Positions 22,380 to 33,389 of a DNA stretch of 64,000 nt are shown here, piece after piece. The position numbers and the translations under genes were made by a program. Under the pieces are notes generated by a model that was given only the letters and a program-made list of their open reading frames with translations, did not search any database and had not been told where the DNA came from. The stretch is from positions 46,408,845 to 46,472,844 of the forward strand of contig OX328125.1 of the NCBI GenBank assembly GCA_946811695.1. The letters are read 5' to 3'. Each line of letters opens with the position of its first letter. The stretch's first letter is position 1. The stretch is from Gonocerus acuteangulatus (lineage: Eukaryota > Arthropoda > Insecta > Hemiptera > Coreidae).

Positions 22380-22850
22380 AAAACAAAAAAAAATTATAAT
22401 TGTGATAGGTAACAGAACTATAGATACAATTAACTTATAAAAGAACATATCGTCTTAAATTCTTAGAATGAAAAAGTAAATAGATACAATAATTGATTTT
22501 AATAGTAATTAGTAACGTTAATTGATTTTACAAAGAAATAAGAAACTACATACCAATGACAAATATAGTAGCTAATAGTAACATTAATTAATTTTACAAA
22601 GAAATAAGATACTACATAGAGGAAGACCAAGGTTGGCAATTAAGTAACCATTGTAGAGTGTCTAAGGAGAAAGGAATCTACTGGGGTATAAGTAAGTGAA
22701 AACAGCAGGTGGTGGGAGAGAAGTCGGTAAGGAGCAAAAGGCATGTTTATGACATGTCGGTAAGGATCAAAAGGCATGTTTATGACATTTTTATGACAGG
22801 AAAGGAGAAAAAGGTGTTAATGGAAGGATACCCAAGGGGCATGGTAAAAA
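22380..22850. other. probable Penelope-like flank; no ORF
   Basis: The AT-rich stretch upstream (on the minus strand) of motif 2 includes two near-direct repeats of TTAATTGATTTTACAAAGAA (about 22515 and 22583). No reverse transcriptase is recognisable. Confidence 0.35.
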
Positions 22851-22925
22851 TCTAGGTGGGAGGTCGGGAGAGTATTTGGAAAATATTAGCGTACATAGGA
22901 GAAATGCCTTGTTGGTCAGTTTTGT

Positions 22926-22957
<32 letters not shown>

Positions 22958-23015
22958 GTTTTTTTTTCTCCTATGTACGCGTATGACCTCCCACCTAGAT
23001 TTTTTCGTTCTTGTA
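22848..23015. repeat. imperfect inverted repeat around a poly-T run
   Basis: ATCTAGGTGGGAGGTC and GTACATAGGAGAAA on the left return inverted at 22967-23010 (TCTCCTATGTAC, GACCTCCCACCTAGAT). A T-run occupies 22930-22957. Confidence 0.65.
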
Positions 23016-23534
23016 GGAAGAACTCTTCTCCTTCCAACGGCGAGAGCAACCTTTTCATTTTATTGTTTTTCTATCTCCGTATTCATTCTCACAAATATAA
23101 AGGTTCTTAAGATACCGTTTTCCTCAACGGCTAAGAACCACCACTCGTCTTTTTATCCGTATTTATTTCAAAAAAGAAAAATCTCTTTTAGCTTATTTAC
23201 ACTATTTAGGGTTTTCTCAATTCTTTTCATTAGCTATTTTGATTCGCAAAATAGAGAATGTCAATATTTTACTCTTCAAAATATCGAGGCTTACTGTAGC
23301 ATTCCGAGTTCTAGGAACTCATTATATTTAATCCAGTAAGAAGCAGCTTTAGCTTTCTGGCAAATCCATATTTTGGGTTTTGATACTAAAACACTAAGCA
23401 GTTACAAACCTATGTATGAACATATGGAGGTAGAAGAAGTGGTTTCCTAACCAAAATACGATTAGAATACCTGTTAAAGTTACTAAGGGAGCCCATATCT
23501 CAAGATCTGGACTGCGCAATACAAATCTTGAGAT

Positions 23535-23544
23535 ATTACTCACC
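23535..23544 (+). repeat. target-site duplication, left copy
   Basis: ATTACTCACC, repeated at 23720-23729 around the SINE. Confidence 0.85.
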
Positions 23545-23719
23545 CTTACACCGGTTCTCTTAGATCACCGAAGTTAAGCAACGTCGGGCGTGGTCAGTAC
23601 CTGAATGGGTGACCGACCACGTGCTGTTGGCATTAGAACAGGGTGGCAACCTGTAGCTAGCCCGGCGCTAATAGCCAAATAGTTGATGCGCCGTAAAAAA
23701 AAAAAAAAAAAAAAAAAAA
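23545..23719 (+). mobile_element. 5S-rRNA-derived SINE, copy 3
   Basis: Begins inside the 5S head (ACACCGGTTCTC), keeps GATCACCGAAGTTAAGCAAC and GGGTGACCGACCACG, then the shared body and tail (GCTAATAGCCAAATAGTTGA, TGCGCCGT) and an A-tail of about 25. Flanked by 10-bp direct repeats. The first 25 or so bases of 5S present in copies 1 and 2 are gone, so this copy is 5'-truncated. Confidence 0.9.
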
Positions 23720-23729
23720 ATTACTCACC
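23720..23729 (+). repeat. target-site duplication, right copy
   Basis: ATTACTCACC following the A-tail; its first A could also be counted in the tail. Confidence 0.85.
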
Positions 23730-23734
23730 GTGTA

Positions 23735-24290
23735 AGGGACGTCCTTGAGGCCAGGGTTGTACTGTCCATCGAAGTAGAATGATAAAACCAATAGATTAAC
23801 TGTACAGACCGGTGCGTGGTCAAGAGGATATTTGCTTCACATTCAGTGGGTCTACTTTAACTGGACTGTGCAGTCCCTGCCTTGAGGTTTATTAACTTGA
23901 GGAGTTTGTGCTAGACCCGTACAGGCCAAACCTTCGGGCCAGTCTGGTGAGTTCGCTTTTGATACTAAAACACTATGCAGTAACAATCCGAAGTATGAAC
24001 TGATGGAGCTGGAAGCAATGGTTTCCTAACCAAAATAAGGTTGAATTCCTTTTGAAGTGACTAAGATTCAGTCATTCCTCCAGCAGTTATGTGTTCTTGT
24101 AGGCCCGAGAAATAAAACAAAGCTGAGACAAATTGAACCAGAGTTACTTACCTCAGTTTCACTTATTAGCTAATGAGAAAAATTCGTAGCTTGAAAATGA
24201 TTTCGTCAATAATAAGTCCGTCTCGCAGGGAATGCATAACTAAGCACATTTATTAGAAATCTATTAAAATAAATATTTTTGTTATTTAAA
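23735..24290. other. internal duplication, no gene
   Basis: The phrase TTTTGATACTAAAACACTA and what follows (23378-23470) recurs at 23956-24060, an old direct duplication. At 24213-24250 is a 5'-end-like module of the hairpin-ended elements (AAGTCCGTCTCGCAGG, then CTAAGCACATTTA). Confidence 0.45.
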
Positions 24291-24295
24291 TTTTA

Positions 24296-24432
24296 ACGTC
24301 CATTATTATTAACTAAGAATTTTGGGAAGGGTTATCTATAGGTTACAAGCCTTTTCTATCGAGGATAGGGCTGATGCCTTTTCTTTTTTCTAAAGAAAAG
24401 CCACCAACCCGTAGTGGGAATCGAACCCACGA
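24296..24432 (-). mobile_element. tRNA-like SINE, family T2
   Basis: Minus strand: GGTTCGATTCCCAC (B box), then the same body and TTAACTAAG-type end as 625-745. The A box is not clear. Its end GACGTTAAAATTTAA is not a poly-A, so the tail type differs from T1 and 5S SINEs. Confidence 0.6.
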
Positions 24433-25027
24433 CCTTCTGCGTGGTACGGAGTGTTGTGTGTCTCTATCTCACTCCCTCTCTCCACCCTCACTTTCTTAGA
24501 AACCATAATACTTAAACGCGTATAAACAACATTTTGACATAAATTTACATATACGTACTACCGTTGTTTCCTGACCTATTCTCAAATAAACACTTACAAT
24601 GGTCAAAATCAGAGAGACATTTACTGTCATCCTTATGCATGCCTGGATGTCAAATTATCAACAAAAGATTTGAAATGTTTTCAAAAATATGAAATGACAC
24701 GTAGAGGTATATTTATAGATATTTACAAGGGCGTTGCTTTCCAATAAAATATATCTTCAGAAAAGGAAAATTGCTAATACCAGACTTGACATTTATAAAA
24801 TCACGTCTTTTGTGTTCATCCCATTATCAAGGGATCATCTAAAAATGATCCTGTACATAAATATCTCACGCCATATCTTCTTTTGTATGGCTCCTCATGA
24901 CGCGTGATATTTAAGGTATCATCGAACCCAACGAAGTCTTTTTCGATAAGCTAATTACTTTAATTGGCGCAAGGTCATGAATACATAATACTCTCAGAAT
25001 GTTGCTTATTTAGTGCTCAAAGTTTTT

Positions 25028-25058
25028 CGCATATATTGACGCCTCTTCAGGAGCATCC
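25028..25058 (-). ncRNA. degenerate hammerhead-like motif
   Basis: Minus strand: CTGAAGA, GGC...GC, GAAAAAC. Core-like order but almost no stem II; probably a decayed Penelope-type end. Confidence 0.28.
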
Positions 25059-25179
25059 TAATTATATACATGAATTTAGCCTTAACTAAATGCATTCCAC
25101 AGGGCCACGTCCATACTGGAAGTACCTGTGGAAGGTCTTCCTTAGTTAAGTGGTAATACTACCTTTAATGATCAAAATC

Positions 25180-25900
25180 AAAAGTCATTTTTACCAATTT
25201 ATGAATAACAAATTAATCAATATTCTTCAATATTGTTCATAGATTTTATATGGGACGCAAAAGTATCCAAAAAAAAAGTAGGTTTTTAATTCTTTGAAAA
25301 CAAAATGGCAGCGCTGTGTCGGACGGAAGGAAACCCTCTTTTTTCACGGGCGATAGTCTGTAGGGGGCAATTTTTAATCTAGAACAAATAACGAATTTAA
25401 AAAAAAAATTAATTTCGTTTAGAGCCTTCTGCTCAAATTCAGGAACATAAATATGCTTTAGGTGCACCCGATAAACCTATGTATTGTACTGTATAACATA
25501 CAGTCTTCTTTTTCGTAAATGACCACCGTGCATGCGCGAACACAAGGGGGCACTCTTTTGCAACCCTTTTTTTTAGGTAAGTCATTGCTAAATCATATTT
25601 ATGCTAAAAAAAAACCTGCGTACTTTAATAGCAAAAATCATAAAAAGGCTTCTTTTAAAATTTGAAGTTTATCTGGTGAAAATTGAAGGCACTGGCTTGT
25701 CGCCCGATTTGTAAAACATCGTTTTGAGAAAATTGACTTTAACGTTTAATGTTGAAATATATCGGGACTTGGTAAACTGAATTTTCGGCACATTTTTAAA
25801 ATCTACTTCACCACAGAAACTCTCTTGTTAAGGAAGCATTTAAGCCCATAAAAAATAAAATTGTAAAATAAAGTTAGTAGTACCCGTTAAGGCTAAATTT
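25180..25900 (+). repeat. dispersed non-coding repeat, copy 2
   Basis: Related to 1025-1680 and 2606-2790 in the same order and orientation. No coding motif. Confidence 0.45.
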
Positions 25901-26020
25901 ATTATTACGATTTAAATTTTATAGTCCAATTATTAATAACAAAGAATTTTAGGACAGGTTGTCTATAGGTTAACACCATTTTCTAACCCCTAGTAGGAAC
26001 CCACGACCTTAGGCACGGAG
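25895..26020 (-). mobile_element. tRNA-like SINE, family T2, decayed
   Basis: Minus strand GGTCGTGGGTTCC, then TAACCTATAGACAACC and a diverged T2 end. B box damaged. Confidence 0.5.
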
Positions 26021-26039
26021 TTTCTCCCGAAGAGGCAAA

Positions 26040-26920
26040 CGTGTAGAGCAATAAATAAAGAATATCATGAGAGTTTTGTACATTCATGACTTTCAACAAA
26101 ATTGAAGTAATATTTTCTGAACAGAGATTCACAATTTTACAATATGAACTAATAATAAAAATGCTAGTCTGCAAATACGCCTTAGGCAGAATTTCACCAA
26201 TCAATTACTTGTATTAAAAAATTAGCAGGAAATATAGGCGTAGATAAAAAAAAATAAATATTTAAATGTGTTTTTATTGTAGAAAAATATTAATAAATCT
26301 AAAGTGAGGAACGAATGGCCATCAATATGAAATTCATTATAAAATATAAACTGTTAAGCTGATGTTATAGTCGTGTACTTCCAGTGAAAATGTAGTACTG
26401 TTTTCTGCTCCGAATAAGTGGAAAGTTAATATTAATTGCCTGGCACTCGGGAATTGAAAGCATGCACGTTTCGAAACCGGCATTAATGGCATTGTTTCTC
26501 TATCGCTTAAAGCCTTCCAAACTAAATATATTAGCAGAGATATACGTTTCAAACACAAGTAGTGTCCAACAACTAACGAACTACAAACTCAAAACTTCTC
26601 GAATTAGTCAAACAGTTCCGACACATCATTATATTTAATATAATTTTGGAGAACATGAGTATCAAATATTTTATCAAATCAAAACAACTGTTCCTCAATT
26701 TTTACTAATTAATACTGGAGAATTAATTTATTTAAAATTACATATACATTTATTAAATTGGAGTTATAAATACAGTATATATCTGATGAAATTTCTGATA
26801 AAAACGTGATGAAAAGGTGAAATAAATAGAAACTTGAAATAAGGAAATAGTGACATTAAAACTAAAAAATACATTTAAAAATATTATAAAACCATGCACA
26901 TTTTTTTCTATTCGTAGTTA
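26040..26920. other. no gene seen
   Basis: AT-rich; short ORFs without recognisable domains. A T2 SINE end lies at 26922-26955. Confidence 0.45.
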
Positions 26921-27021
26921 ATAATAAATGGACGTTAAAATTTAAATAAATAAACATTTTTTTCTTTATTATTAATGACAAAGTAAACGCAATAAATTAA
27001 AATTAATTTAGTCAGAGGTAG

Positions 27022-27140
27022 AGATGGGCGATCGGAATCGATCTTTTAAAAGATCTTCAAGAGCTGATATTTTCAAAGAATCGATCTCTAAGGACCGATC
27101 TTTTAAATAATCTATCTCCAATGGCTGATCTTTTAAATAA
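27022..27140 (+). mobile_element. MITE fragment related to 27601-27954
   Basis: GATGGGCGATCGGAATCGAT opens like the left terminal repeat at 27601. It carries diverged GATCTTTTAAA repeats. No right end found. Confidence 0.45.
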
Positions 27141-27600
27141 TCGATCTATAAAGAATACCCTAAAATAAAGTGTTTTTTTTTTTTTTTTTATTTCAAATTC
27201 TTAATCTCACCTCTTGTTACTCAATGTCATTTCTGAATAATTATCATTTATTTAACTGAAGAAGAAATTTACATAACAGTGTCTTATGTTCACTAAAATA
27301 ATTTTAATAAAAAAATAAAATTATACATAACTCAATATCATTTTTCCTCCTTTTGTTCTTGAGGAAGGATTCATTTCCTTTTTTTCCAACTAGAAGGTAA
27401 TATAATAAAAATAAGGTTTCAAACTGCCCTCAATATTTTTCTATTAATATTATTTTTTATAAATTTTTTTCTCATTTGATAAACATATCATGTAACATAA
27501 TAAACATCAATTTTTATGAAAAATAGTCTTAAATATTTTTACTTTTAGGTTACAGATATATATTTTAGGTTATCAAGTATTCAAATCGACTTATTTAGGT

Positions 27601-27954
27601 GATGGGCGATTTTTGTATGAGAATCGATTCGAATCGAAATGAAACACGAATTTCGTAGGTAAATTGTAATTAATCGTGAAATAGATCCACATGGAAGATC
27701 GATCCATATAGTAGATCGATCTTAAAAGCCTAGAAGATCGATCTTAAAAGCCTAGAAGATCAATCTTAAGAGCCTAGAAGATCGATCTTAAGAGCCTAGA
27801 AGATCGATCTTAAGAGCCTGGAAGATCGATCTTATGAGCCTAGAAGATCGATCTTAAGAGCCTAGAAGATCGATCTTAAGAGCCTAGAAGATCGATGTTT
27901 TCATTTAGATCAAATCGATTCAAAAGATTGATTGATATACAAGAATCGCCCATC
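27601..27954. mobile_element. MITE with internal palindromic minisatellite
   Basis: GATGGGCGATTTTTGTAT at the left and ATACAAGAATCGCCCATC at the right are terminal inverted repeats. The interior is mainly the 22-bp tandem array at 27712-27899. Confidence 0.7.
27712..27899 (+). repeat. 22-bp minisatellite with AGATCGATCT palindrome
   Basis: GATCGATCTTAAGAGCCTAG recurs every 22 bases about eight to nine times (starts near 27714, 27736, 27758 ... 27890). Nearly every unit contains the perfect 10-base palindrome AGATCGATCT. Confidence 0.9.
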
Positions 27955-28023
27955 CCAAGTAAGGGGTGAGACAGCTCGTATTTGTTTATAGCTTTATGAT
28001 CAGTGTATTTCTAAAATATGAAT

Positions 28024-28344
28024 GGGTCGGGGAAAAATAGTGCCAAGCAACATTTTTAACAAAACTTAACTGTAGCTGCTACATGTTGGATTTTTTTTTT
28101 TCATTTAGGGTGCTTCGACTACCTACGCCATTAGCACCATTGAACGTTGCTTCATATGTTGGATATTATGTGGAACTATTAGTTGGAGTGGTTAGGGGCA
28201 ACAAGATTAAGTAGCATATAGAGCTTGTAGTCATATTTTAGTAGCATTCGGATCATAGACTTATAGTCCTTCATAATATCCAACATAGCAGCTAGAATTA
28301 AGTTTTGTCAGAAATGTTGCTTGGCACTATTTTGCACTGAACCC
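28024..28344. mobile_element. MITE with ~65-bp inverted repeats, carrying an insertion
   Basis: AATAGTGCCAAGCAACATTT on the left reappears inverted on the right. The repeats continue through AACAAAACTTAA and ATGTTGGAT. The left arm is interrupted by 28092-28155. Confidence 0.75.
28092..28155 (-). mobile_element. 64-bp retro-insertion: LINE/SINE 3' tail only
   Basis: Flanked by ATGTTGGAT at 28083-28091 and 28156-28164. On the minus strand it ends in an A-run preceded by GTAGTCGAAGCACCCTAAATG, similar in plan to the GTTGATGCGCCGTTAAAA tails of the SINEs. It is an extreme 5' truncation made by target-primed reverse transcription. Confidence 0.7.
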
Positions 28345-28415
28345 TTCATCTGTAGACAGTCATGTATATCTATACTCATAGTCACATTCACCTAAAAAGA
28401 AATCTATTCACATTC

Positions 28416-28419
<4 letters not shown>

Positions 28420-28477
<58 letters not shown>
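28420..28477. repeat. (TA)n microsatellite
   Basis: About 29 TA units, then CATACATACATACACTAG. Confidence 0.95.
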
Positions 28478-28482
<5 letters not shown>

Positions 28483-28737
28483 CATACATACACTAGATGG
28501 CCCCACCTCGCGTTGCAGTGGCTCAGTAGTTATAATAGATTCCAATTCAAGGATTAATTTTTTACTCATTAATTTGAGACAATCAAATTAATATTTACCA
28601 ATAAAACTGATAATAGGTTTGTCGAATTTAAATCAAATATTAAGAATAAAACGATCTGCGAAATTTTGAAAGTGAGAGGTAAAGTATCGGAATGTTTAAA
28701 TTAAACAAAAATCCATGTAGACTTAATTGAAATTTAA

Positions 28738-28860
28738 TTTATCTCATTCTCACCTGCAGTTCATTATCAATGCCTTATTTATCTCATTCTCACATGTAGT
28801 TCATTATCAATGACTTATTTATCTCATTCTCACCTGTAGTTCATTATCAATGACTTATTT
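28738..28860 (+). repeat. 40-bp tandem repeat, 3 copies
   Basis: ATCTCATTCTCACCTGCAGT plus 20 bases starts at 28741, 28781 and 28821, with three or four differences between units. Confidence 0.9.
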
Positions 28861-29293
28861 ACAAAATATACTAAATAAATTAATGATAAATACAAATTAC
28901 ATTTTATCAATCAAATGAGAAACTATTCATCGGTTTGTAACTACTATTTAAATTATTTTAAATTTAAAAAACCCGAATAGTTTTGATGGATTTTCGTACA
29001 CGAATAATTTAAATGGTTTTCCTACAAGTGAGCAGGCGAAATATAGTTACAAATGAAGGAAAACACATATTTTCCAATTCAAATTGGCAAACCCACATTA
29101 TTTGGCCTTGAGACTTATTTAGGGGAACCAGGAAAGCAGAACGAATCGGAAATTGAAGCTTTCTAAATGGTATATTTTGTCTGACGGAATTAATGGAATA
29201 CGCAGTAACAGGTTATTTTTAGTATTTTATGTTTTTTGTCTTTTTCCACATATGTATGTATGTATATATGTATGTGTATTTATGTTTGTAGGC

Positions 29294-29296
<3 letters not shown>

Positions 29297-29350
<54 letters not shown>
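29297..29350. repeat. (TA)n microsatellite
   Basis: Pure TA tract upstream of the hammerhead-like motif; short TG run follows. Confidence 0.95.
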
Positions 29351-29359
<9 letters not shown>

Positions 29360-29389
29360 ATATATTTCAGTACTACATCCGTCCTACTT

Positions 29390-29470
29390 GTTTTTTACAG
29401 CCCTGATGAAGGCTTGAAGTTCAAGCCGAAACGTCGGCACAATAAAACCATTTTTATGATAAAATGTAGT
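29390..29470 (+). ncRNA. hammerhead ribozyme-like motif 1 (Penelope-type)
   Basis: CTGATGA at 29403-29409, A, stem II GGCTTG/CAAGCC (29411-29416 with 29422-29427), GAAAC at 29428-29432, GTC at 29433-29435 (predicted cleavage after C29435). Stem I: GCC (29400-29402) pairs with GGC (29436-29438), then an ACA/ACA internal loop, then GTTTT with AAAAC. As in motif 2, stem III is only the palindromic ACGT, so activity would need a dimer. All conserved core bases are present. Downstream sequence (CCGAACCCCGACAATCCC) resembles the bases following motif 2, which supports a common mobile source such as a Penelope-like element. No RT is left nearby. Confidence 0.7.
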
Positions 29471-29989
29471 TTTATTAAGTAGCAGTGACCGAACCCCGAC
29501 AATCCCTACCTTGCATCATCAACGGTCAACGATCTCCTCTCAATAAAAGGTTATTTTTCCTTTACTCTTTACCGTCAAAATTGTAGCTTCCAAAACATTT
29601 CCGGCGATTCTTTTGAAGACGAAACGTGTACATACATTTACATTAGTAAATTAATTTCTTTATTATGACGCAAACATCAACAAATATTACGTGGAATAGA
29701 ATCTTTTGTGTAGAAATCGAAACACAACTCTACCGGATGGCAAACGATGTTAGAGAATTGAATCATTGAATGATCTTATACCTCCTTCTATTAGGAATAC
29801 ATAGAACTAACCAATAAATACACACTATTGTCGTATAGTAAAAATTTAATTTGCAATTACAAATATTGAGGTCAATAATTGAGATAAGAATTATCTATTT
29901 AGCTGGACGAAATTAAAGATAGTTAAGGAATTTAATCAAAATTGGTTCAGTATTTTCGGAGTTTATCCCGAATAGTGTGTATTTATTGG

Positions 29990-29991
<2 letters not shown>

Positions 29992-30049
<58 letters not shown>

Positions 30050-30054
30050 ATATG

Positions 30055-30095
<41 letters not shown>
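29992..30095. repeat. (TA)n then (TG)n microsatellite
   Basis: TA tract 29992-30045, TG tract 30061-30088, ending CGCGCG. Confidence 0.95.
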
Positions 30096-30199
30096 AAATA
30101 AACACATAAAATATTTAAACTTTTTCTGTATCCTTTGATAATAACTAAATGTAGAAAACATTGGAAAAATACTGTCCAACTCGCAGGCATTCCATATAA

Positions 30200-30610
30200 T
30201 TATTATCTGTCCTGTGGGTTGGTAGTTTAAGGGCAGAAAACTGCTTGGTCATCACCGCCCTAAAAACATAGTTAAATTGTGCTTAAGTTTAATGTTAGGA
30301 TGGAAAGTGTTTTCAGTATTGTCTGTTTGAGAAAGGGTTTTGTTTCTTATATTACATTTGTTAGAATGTTGCTTTGGAAAAAATTATTATTGCATAAATA
30401 TAAGAACCAGATTTAGACGAACATAAAAAATAAAGAAAAACACATAAAAAATGTATATATGTATTAATTTTATTATTTTTCTTTATCTATTTTATTTTAT
30501 TTACATATTTTATTTTTTATTAATCATCTCTCCTTTTATATGGATAAAACAGATTCAAGAAATCTTAATATTTTGTCTTGAATAGGAAAAACAAAAGCAT
30601 CCGGAATTTC
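30200..30610. other. no gene seen
   Basis: AT-rich, no supported feature. Confidence 0.5.
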
Positions 30611-30624
30611 ATTGAAACTTTTCT

Positions 30625-30740
30625 TTTTTTTTTATTGAGGTGGTATTTTAAATTAAATTTATTGAGGTGCGGCAAGGAACCTTCTCAACGGGCCATGAGA
30701 AGAGAAAAAATCCTGCTTTAGCCACTAGACCACGGTACTT
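30625..30740 (-). mobile_element. SINE family T1, internally deleted
   Basis: Minus strand CCGTGGTCTAGTGGCTAAAG keeps the A box. The B-box part is lost, and it goes directly to the body (TCTTCTCATGGCCCGTTGAG, then AAGGTTCC) and a T-run (A-tail) at 30625-30640. Confidence 0.6.
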
Positions 30741-30744
30741 AAAA

Positions 30745-31370
30745 TAGTCTGTATTTATAGAACAAACATGAATAAATAGAGAAACATAAACTTTCAAATA
30801 GTAACTAGATCTGGCTAGTTGTAAACAACATTGGTCTTGCGTGTTTTTCCTTAGTGGCTAAGAAAGATTAGGTGATATTTAAAAAAAAAAACTTCCAACC
30901 CGGCCAGTTTCAAAGCCCTAATAATTAAGAACATTATTCAAAGAGAAAAAAGAACAGCAATCAGAACCCTCTAATTGGAATTCATTTTTCTTCTTGTTTT
31001 TTTTTTATTCCAACATTACTCAAGCTAATTCTTATTTAAACATTGATTGGATTATTTTTTTTATCATCTTTTCCGTTCAGACTTACTTCTCCTATTAATC
31101 TAGAAGGATATTTAATCTATTCGAAGAATTAAAACAAACAACAGTACCCAGTGGAATTTATTGATATATTTTAAATATTAACCACTATTTGCTTCATTTC
31201 GTTTTGGTTGATAGAAATAAAAAGTATTGGCCAAATAAATTGGGTTGCTGAACACACATCCTGCTATTCATTCTTTCGATGTTTTTATTCTATTAATTTA
31301 GATTTTTTTTTTGTCTTTATTAAATATAGGGAATATGAAATTTAGCAACTATAAATCTTTGAACGTCAAT
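30745..31370. other. no gene seen
   Basis: AT-rich, T-runs, no supported feature. Confidence 0.5.
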
Positions 31371-31379
31371 TTGGAGGAT

Positions 31380-31546
31380 TTTTTTTTTTTTTTTTTTCGT
31401 GGTCATTAGCGCCGACGTCCAGGGTGCAGCCAGGAATTCTCTCAGCGAGCCCTGAGATGAGAAAATTTCTGGCGCCGGTGGGGATCGAACCCACCATCTC
31501 CCGCTTATGAATCTAGCGCGCTAGCCACTAGACCACGGGAGACCCC
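31380..31546 (-). mobile_element. SINE family T1, full-length-like
   Basis: Minus strand: tRNA-like head with A box (TGGTCTAGTGG) and B box (GGTTCGATCCC), body CTCATCTCAGGGCTCGCTGA, end GGCGCTAATGACCACG plus an A-run (T-run 31380-31397). Best reference copy of T1 in the window. The tail is shortened compared with 9684-9796. Confidence 0.8.
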
Positions 31547-31667
31547 TTTTTTATTTGTTTTGGGTAATTTTGATTTTCCTTATAACATGTTTAATAGTTA
31601 TAGACTATAGTATTCTATAAACTAATGCCAGCTTAGTGGTCTTCAAATCTTATTTTATTTTTGGTTG

Positions 31668-31715
31668 AGACGTTTCGGCTTACACCGTTATAAATCTTTG
31701 CTTTGTCATAGCTGT
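31668..31715 (-). ncRNA. degenerate hammerhead-like motif
   Basis: Minus strand keeps GCCGAAACGTC, identical to the 3' half of motifs 1 and 2, but the CUGANGA box reads CTATGACA and stem II is lost. Decayed family member. Confidence 0.35.
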
Positions 31716-31719
31716 ATTT

Positions 31720-33170
31720 AATATTTGCAAAAATCTTTTTTTAATCATAACATCATTCTTGGAGCGGTTCAGAGCCAAATTCTTTGGTGTGAGAAATTCA
31801 TGAGAATTAGGAGGAATTGCACGGTTTGAGGCTAAGTGTTATTTTGCCCGCGCGTGTTCAAGTTAAATTTGTAAATTTGAAGTTTATATTATCTAACTAT
31901 AAATGGGCGTTGAAAAACATAGAACTATGTCGAGGATGTAGAGAAACTATCTGATGTGGGCGAGCTTTGAAACTATGACGTTTTTATTACAAGAATGGTG
32001 GCACTGGAATCGTCGAAAAGTTTGTTTGGAAAATCCTGCAATCTTAAAGTTATTTATTAAAGCTTAAAAGTAAAAATAAATTAGGAATATAATTTAAAGG
32101 TATCCAATTTAGGATTTATCTGAATATGACAACTAGATGAAACTAATATTCAATATTTTGTTACTTTAATATAATATAGGACATTAAAGTTTTGAAATGG
32201 TACTTAGAATAATACCTTCGATTAATTTAGAGTAAAATTAAATTCCATTCTGTCAAAGCCCTTGGACTAGTGCAATATTTGAAATAATGGTTAGGGACTA
32301 AAGATTTACTGTCAAGCTGAGTACTTTGCTGGAATGACAAGCCCACCGATGAATGGTAGATGGAGTAACAACTCATATTCTTAGAGTGAGGCTTCAATTC
32401 AAGCCTAGCTCTTTCTCTGCTCATAGTACACCACTAGCTCTTCACTATTTCACTTTATAAGCACTCTCTCATTTCAAACCTCCAACCATTAGTGTCCTCC
32501 ATTTTATATGTTACTTCTCATCATTTTCCTTATTACTTTCGCAAATACTCGCTCTCTCATCGTTCTCCTATCGTTTCTCTCTCCCTCTTTTCTGCTGTTC
32601 ATTTTCTTTCCCAGTTTTACCATCTGCAACCAGCTAAAATGCAATTCACCTGCTTCCTTAAGCGTCCCAATTATCTTTTATTTCAGTCACTAATAAGACA
32701 GCGTATAGACCAGCTATTAAAACTGTATTAGAGGGTCGCACCGCATTTAAAATGACATTACGCACACAATATGCTATGTCTGAATCTCAAATGTCACGGT
32801 TTTCAATTTAATATAATTAAATTCAATATGAGTTTTCATGTTTTACAGGCTAATTTTAGTCATTAAGCACTAGTGAAAATGCTACTGCAAACGCCTAGCA
32901 GGCACTGCTACAATAAGGGTCATTCAGGAAATATTTGGCTATCGGAACATTCTTGCATGACTAAGGGTAAGGCCACACGGTCCGGCAAAACCACCGGCCT
33001 GTAAAATAAAACCCCTTGGCTGTATTCTCTACTTCCCGGCCAACCAATAGAGAACTATAGGTGCCAATGGAGAAGGCCACACGGTCCTCGCTTCAAGCTA
33101 TGGTCCCCTTGTAGATAACATTTACTCCCAGTAGTGGTCCAGATATGACACTAAATCTAATTAAAAAGTA
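31720..33170. other. no gene seen
   Basis: A pyrimidine-rich part at 32440-32640 gives S/L-rich ORFs with no family resemblance. At 32970-33110 the phrase GGCCACACGGTCC occurs twice in direct orientation, 105 bases apart, possibly MITE pieces. Confidence 0.45.
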
Positions 33171-33179
33171 TTTTATAGA

Positions 33180-33389
33180 AAGGCCATAGCCGGGTAAGCA
33201 TGGGTTGTCGGCCCCAGAAAGGTTTTTGCTTGAAATTTGGAGGATCAAACTAGTCCCTTAAAAAAAGGCCTAAAGCCAAATTTTCAGCTCTGAATGTTCA
33301 CCCCCCGTCGAATAAAAAAAAAGAAAACCGAAATTGCATTGATTATTTATATCTCAGGATTGAGTTGTCGGATCAGAATGAATAAAAAA
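33180..33389 (+). repeat. repeat copy cut by the family 2 element
   Basis: About 97% similar to the inverted copy at 38167-38370. The match stops exactly at the A-run before GTCCG at 33390, which fixes the 5' end of the inserted element. Confidence 0.8.

Noticed and set aside
23545..23640. 5S rRNA gene
   Set aside because: The 5S match is partial, joined to a SINE body and A-tail, and flanked by target-site duplications.
32440..32731. Overlapping S/L-rich ORFs
   Set aside because: They come from a pyrimidine-rich stretch, have no domain features, and overlap in two frames.
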